DNA of 8,071 bases from an uncultured Muribaculum sp. (GTDB taxonomy: Bacteria; Bacteroidota; Bacteroidia; Bacteroidales; Muribaculaceae): assembly GCA_910589555.1 (NCBI GenBank), contig CAJUTE010000077.1, positions 1 through 8,071 of the forward strand, given 5' to 3'. Below the pieces are notes generated by a model, which saw nothing but the letters and a program-made list of their open reading frames with translations, ran no database searches and was not told where the DNA came from. This document shows positions 6,483-8,071 of the stretch, in pieces. The translations under genes were made by a program, and so were the position numbers. Numbering within the stretch: the stretch's first letter is position 1; each line of letters opens with the position of its first letter.

Positions 6483-7483
6483 GGCTTCGACAGATATATC
6501 ATATCCTTGAGCGCCACCCCTTCCTCCACAATGGGATGGTCATAGTTGAGCGTGAAAAAATCGGGAATAATGCCTGATATTGAGTAACCGCATGACTGAT
6601 AGAACCTTAAGGTTGACGGCGTCTCTCCGGTTCCAAGACGAAATTTTTTGCCCGGAAAACTCGATTCAACCTTGCTCAACATAGCCCTGCCCACGCCTCG
6701 GCATCTCATTTCTGGACACACGGCAAGATTCCGTATTTCAATCCAATCGTCAGGCTCAACAGTTGCCACACACACCGCTACCTCATCACGCCCTATCGAC
6801 CCGGCAAACACGATTCCCGAATACAGATATTTGCCTATCATCTCTTCCGATTCATCGCCCATCAGCAATAGCGGCATCAGCCGACACACATCATCACGCA
6901 CCTCAGCCACACTCAATTCCCTAAAAATCGCGGCATACTCTTTCGCGCGGGATGTGACACGGCTCACAAATCCCGACTTAGACTCCGTGTATCCGTCACG
7001 GTTATTTCTATATTCAGGCAACAGACTGAGCTTCAACGCTTCATATTCCTTAGCCGCACATGGATTCCCTATCAGATAATCACGGAAATAAATCTCATCA
7101 TTTTCTCCCGACGGATGGATATGCAAGTGAAATACTCTTTCCGCAAAACCATTGACTGTATAACCCTTGTTGAAACTCATACGGCACGGAGATTCCGCCA
7201 TACAGATATAGCCGCACTCCTGCTCCAAAATGCTTTTAATGGAGCCCCGCCTCAATGTCGGCGACACCTCTACAAGCAGATCCACAATAGGTTTTGCATG
7301 GATGCCCGGTATGGCAGTGCTCCCGATGTGACTGATCACCGGATGAAATGAGACCAATTTCCCTGACAGCATCTCCATTTCCTCCATAGCCCACTCCTTC
7401 CATTGCGGATTATATGGAGAAAGAATCACGGGAAACAGCTCCCACAATTCCTCCAACGACATATCTTTAAGCCCCTTGCCCAT
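6452..7483 (-). CDS. Two-domain fusion: GrpB/UPF0157 nucleotidyltransferase-like domain + GNAT acetyltransferase
   Basis: This 343-residue minus-strand protein has two domains. Residues about 15-187 are a GrpB (UPF0157) domain with a nucleotidyltransferase-like fold: SPYNPQW, SHIGSTAIPGIHAKPIVDLL (51-70, the GS-x-PG-x-AKPIVD motif with the metal-ligand-like Asp68), FHLHIHPSGE and FRDYLIGNPCAAKEYEALK. Residues about 190-335 are a GNAT domain with EIRNLAVCPEMRCRGVGRAM (249-268, the acetyl-CoA loop R-x-x-G-x-G/A), GETPSTLRFYQSCGY and a DFFTLNYDHPIVEEG tail. Both domains appear complete in one frame with no stop between them. The biological substrates of either domain are unknown; family knowledge only suggests nucleotide or small-molecule chemistry plus acetyl transfer. 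The ATG at 7483 lies 33 bases from a -7 box; Met8 (7462) is an alternative start. It converges on and overlaps the neighbouring GNAT gene by 31 bases. Confidence 0.88.
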   Translation of the reverse strand: MGKGLKDMSLEELWELFPVILSPYNPQWKEWAMEEMEMLSGKLVSFHPVISHIGSTAIPGIHAKPIVDLLVEVSPTLRRGSIKSILEQECGYICMAESPCRMSFNKGYTVNGFAERVFHLHIHPSGENDEIYFRDYLIGNPCAAKEYEALKLSLLPEYRNNRDGYTESKSGFVSRVTSRAKEYAAIFRELSVAEVRDDVCRLMPLLLMGDESEEMIGKYLYSGIVFAGSIGRDEVAVCVATVEPDDWIEIRNLAVCPEMRCRGVGRAMLSKVESSFPGKKFRLGTGETPSTLRFYQSCGYSISGIIPDFFTLNYDHPIVEEGVALKDMIYLSKPYSGSFSTLR

Positions 7484-7516
7484 AAATAATCATTACTCTT
7501 TTGATTTCGGATTGAA

Positions 7517-7524
7517 CAAATTTA
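7517..7524 (-). promoter_or_regulatory. -7 promoter box (TAAATTTG, minus strand) of the GrpB-GNAT gene
   Basis: On the minus strand TAAATTTG exactly matches TAnnTTTG, 33 bases upstream of the ATG at 7483. A GTTG sits upstream but at about 16 bases, a little shorter than the usual -33 spacing, so only the -7 box is claimed. Confidence 0.6.
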
Positions 7525-7529
7525 CTGAA

Positions 7530-7629
7530 TTCCATTGAATCAACCGCCATCAACCCCCGAAAACCGAATCCACACCATACAACCGGCATAATCCCGCACA
7601 ACACAACCGCCACACAACACACCCCAAAT
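7530..7629. other. Non-coding C/A-rich, strand-asymmetric segment
   Basis: The + strand here is dominated by C and A, with very few G residues. Examples are CCACACAACACACCCC and repeated CAACCGCC-like words. No credible reading frame, promoter or hairpin was found in it. It lies between the GrpB-GNAT promoter and the hairpin at 7630. Confidence 0.5.
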
Positions 7630-7647
7630 GCACTCTGCAAAGAGTGC
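7630..7647. other. Perfect hairpin with GCAA tetraloop
   Basis: GCACTCT (7630-7636), GCAA (7637-7640) and AGAGTGC (7641-7647) form a perfect 7-bp stem with a GNRA tetraloop. No T tract follows on the + strand (CCCCTAAAA follows), so it is not a classical terminator. It stands 16 bases before repeat copy 2, and copy 1 has no counterpart. Confidence 0.55.
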
Positions 7648-7662
7648 CCCTAAAATAAAACT

Positions 7663-7766
7663 GCCGTGAAACGGCAAAATAATTTGAGCTCCGCCACGAG
7701 GCGAAGCCGAGGCGCGGAGAAAGGCACCACCCCGAAACGGGCGTCGAAGACGTCCGCCAAACACCG
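7663..7766 (+). repeat. Dispersed structured repeat, copy 2
   Basis: This is the second copy of the element at 5081-5187, in the same orientation. Its stems are GCCGT-gaa-ACGGC (7663-7675); CTCCGC (7689-7694) with GCGGAG (7714-7719) around GGC-gaa-GCC (7700-7708); and GGGCGTC-gaa-GACGTCC (7739-7755, one G-U pair). T7690-A7718 and G7743-C7751 are the compensatory counterparts of pairs in copy 1. The loops are mostly GAA. It continues directly into more hairpins (7804-7873) that copy 1 lacks, so this may be the more complete copy. Confidence 0.85.
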
Positions 7767-7890
7767 AGAAACTAAGTGCCGCAAGGAACGAGTCCGTCTA
7801 TATCCCCGACTGAGCGAGCGAAGTCGGGGGCTGGGCAGGGCACCCACACACCCCAACGAGTCCCGGACGGGACGAGCCTGTCGAAAAAAA
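7767..7890. other. Hairpin cluster following repeat copy 2
   Basis: This segment contains CCCCGACT (7804-7811) paired perfectly with AGTCGGGG (7822-7829) across the loop GAGCGAGCGA, and GTCCC-ggac-GGGAC (7860-7873). It is GC-rich, with repeated CGAG/GACGAG words, and ends in an A9 run near 7884-7892. Frames through it give only Arg/Lys-rich translations of the hairpins. It probably belongs with the repeat element or is a non-coding RNA or regulatory region. Confidence 0.5.
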
Positions 7891-7939
7891 AATTCCGCAC
7901 ATGGGATAAAAAGTGGGTAAATCCTCCGCAACCATACTC

Positions 7940-7947
7940 TATCTTTG
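7940..7947 (+). promoter_or_regulatory. -7 promoter box (TATCTTTG) for a gene beyond the window
   Basis: TATCTTTG matches TAnnTTTG on the + strand, in the context CTCTATCTTTGCACAAAC that is common at Bacteroidales promoters. No -33 TTTG is evident. No start codon follows before the window ends, so the transcript would have a leader longer than about 115 bases. Confidence 0.55.
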
Positions 7948-7952
7948 CACAA

Positions 7953-8071
7953 ACATAACGGCATCAATCTGCGGGAAAGGTATCCCGTCACGGTTCCGCC
8001 ATAATCACGGCAACAAGCCCGAAGGACGCTGACATCAGCCGGCTACAGTCAGCCCCGAGAGCCACGCCGCG
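7953..8071 (+). other. Possible structured 5' leader, incomplete
   Basis: Downstream of the -7 box the sequence is GC-rich, lacks ATG and can form hairpins: CGGGA (7972-7976) with TCCCG (7983-7987), and GCTGAC (8028-8033) with GTCAGC (8048-8053), the latter enclosing the palindrome AGCCGGCT. I compared it from memory with cobalamin, TPP, SAM-I, FMN and c-di-GMP riboswitch cores and with 6S, tmRNA, SRP and RNase P signatures, and found no match. It may be an untranslated leader or the start of a small RNA. Confidence 0.35.

Noticed and set aside
6648..7351. Plus-strand frames opposite the GrpB-GNAT gene
   Set aside because: The minus-strand frame carries clear GrpB and GNAT motifs; the plus frames show none.
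5081..7766. Possible CRISPR array from repeated units
   Set aside because: There are only two copies 2.5 kb apart, about 105 bases long, with no regular spacers and no cas genes.
7666..7991. Arg/Lys-rich reading frames on both strands through the repeat and hairpin cluster
   Set aside because: Their composition follows from translating GC-rich hairpins. The shared KRQNNLS-x-ATRR peptide in both copies is explained by the repeat, while the base changes preserve stems.
7953..8071. Cobalamin or other known riboswitch
   Set aside because: Core conserved segments of the cobalamin, TPP, SAM-I, FMN and c-di-GMP classes could not be found by eye.

Overview
The window looks like chromosomal DNA from a Bacteroidales bacterium, probably a gut Muribaculaceae-type organism (family level is an inference). 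The evidence is the three-gene glycogen cluster typical of Bacteroidetes, the lack of Shine-Dalgarno-like sequences before the genes, and TAnnTTTG-type -7 promoter boxes ahead of two genes. No rRNA, tRNA, CRISPR array or transposase gene was found.

Left part (176-4946): a tight + strand operon encodes a glycogen-debranching-enzyme family protein (GH133 type), a GT4-type glycogen-synthase-like glycosyltransferase and a GH57 alpha-amylase-family protein. It ends at a strong intrinsic terminator (4900-4946). By gene content it is a glycogen/alpha-glucan metabolism unit. The catalytic positions are unexpected. Against family motifs recalled from memory, the debranching protein has Asn and Gln where the two catalytic carboxylates should be, and the GH57 protein has Ser where the acid/base Asp should be. 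The glycosyltransferase keeps its E-x7-E motif. If confirmed, this operon has one competent transferase flanked by two glycosidase-fold proteins that may not hydrolyse glucan. The GH57 protein also carries a coiled coil and a histone-H1-like Lys/Ala tail.

Middle part (4947-5868): non-coding and decayed DNA. It holds a long imperfect inverted repeat (5004-5056), copy 1 of a dispersed structured repeat (5081-5187), an unrecognised coding fragment, and a chimeric pseudogene. The pseudogene joins about 100 residues from the middle of hybrid cluster protein (Hcp) in frame to the last ~57 residues of a flavodoxin.

Right part (5869-8071): two acetyltransferase genes converge and overlap at their 3' ends, a RimJ/RimL-like GNAT (+) and a GrpB-GNAT fusion (-). 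Each has a recognisable -7 box. Beyond them is a 588-base non-coding stretch with a C/A-rich strand-biased segment, copy 2 of the structured repeat (7663-7766), a run of further perfect hairpins (7804-7873), a -7 promoter box and the start of a hairpin-rich leader for a gene outside the window. The two repeat copies differ by compensatory base changes in two stems, which suggests selection on structure. They bracket the segment with the pseudogene and the acetyltransferases.
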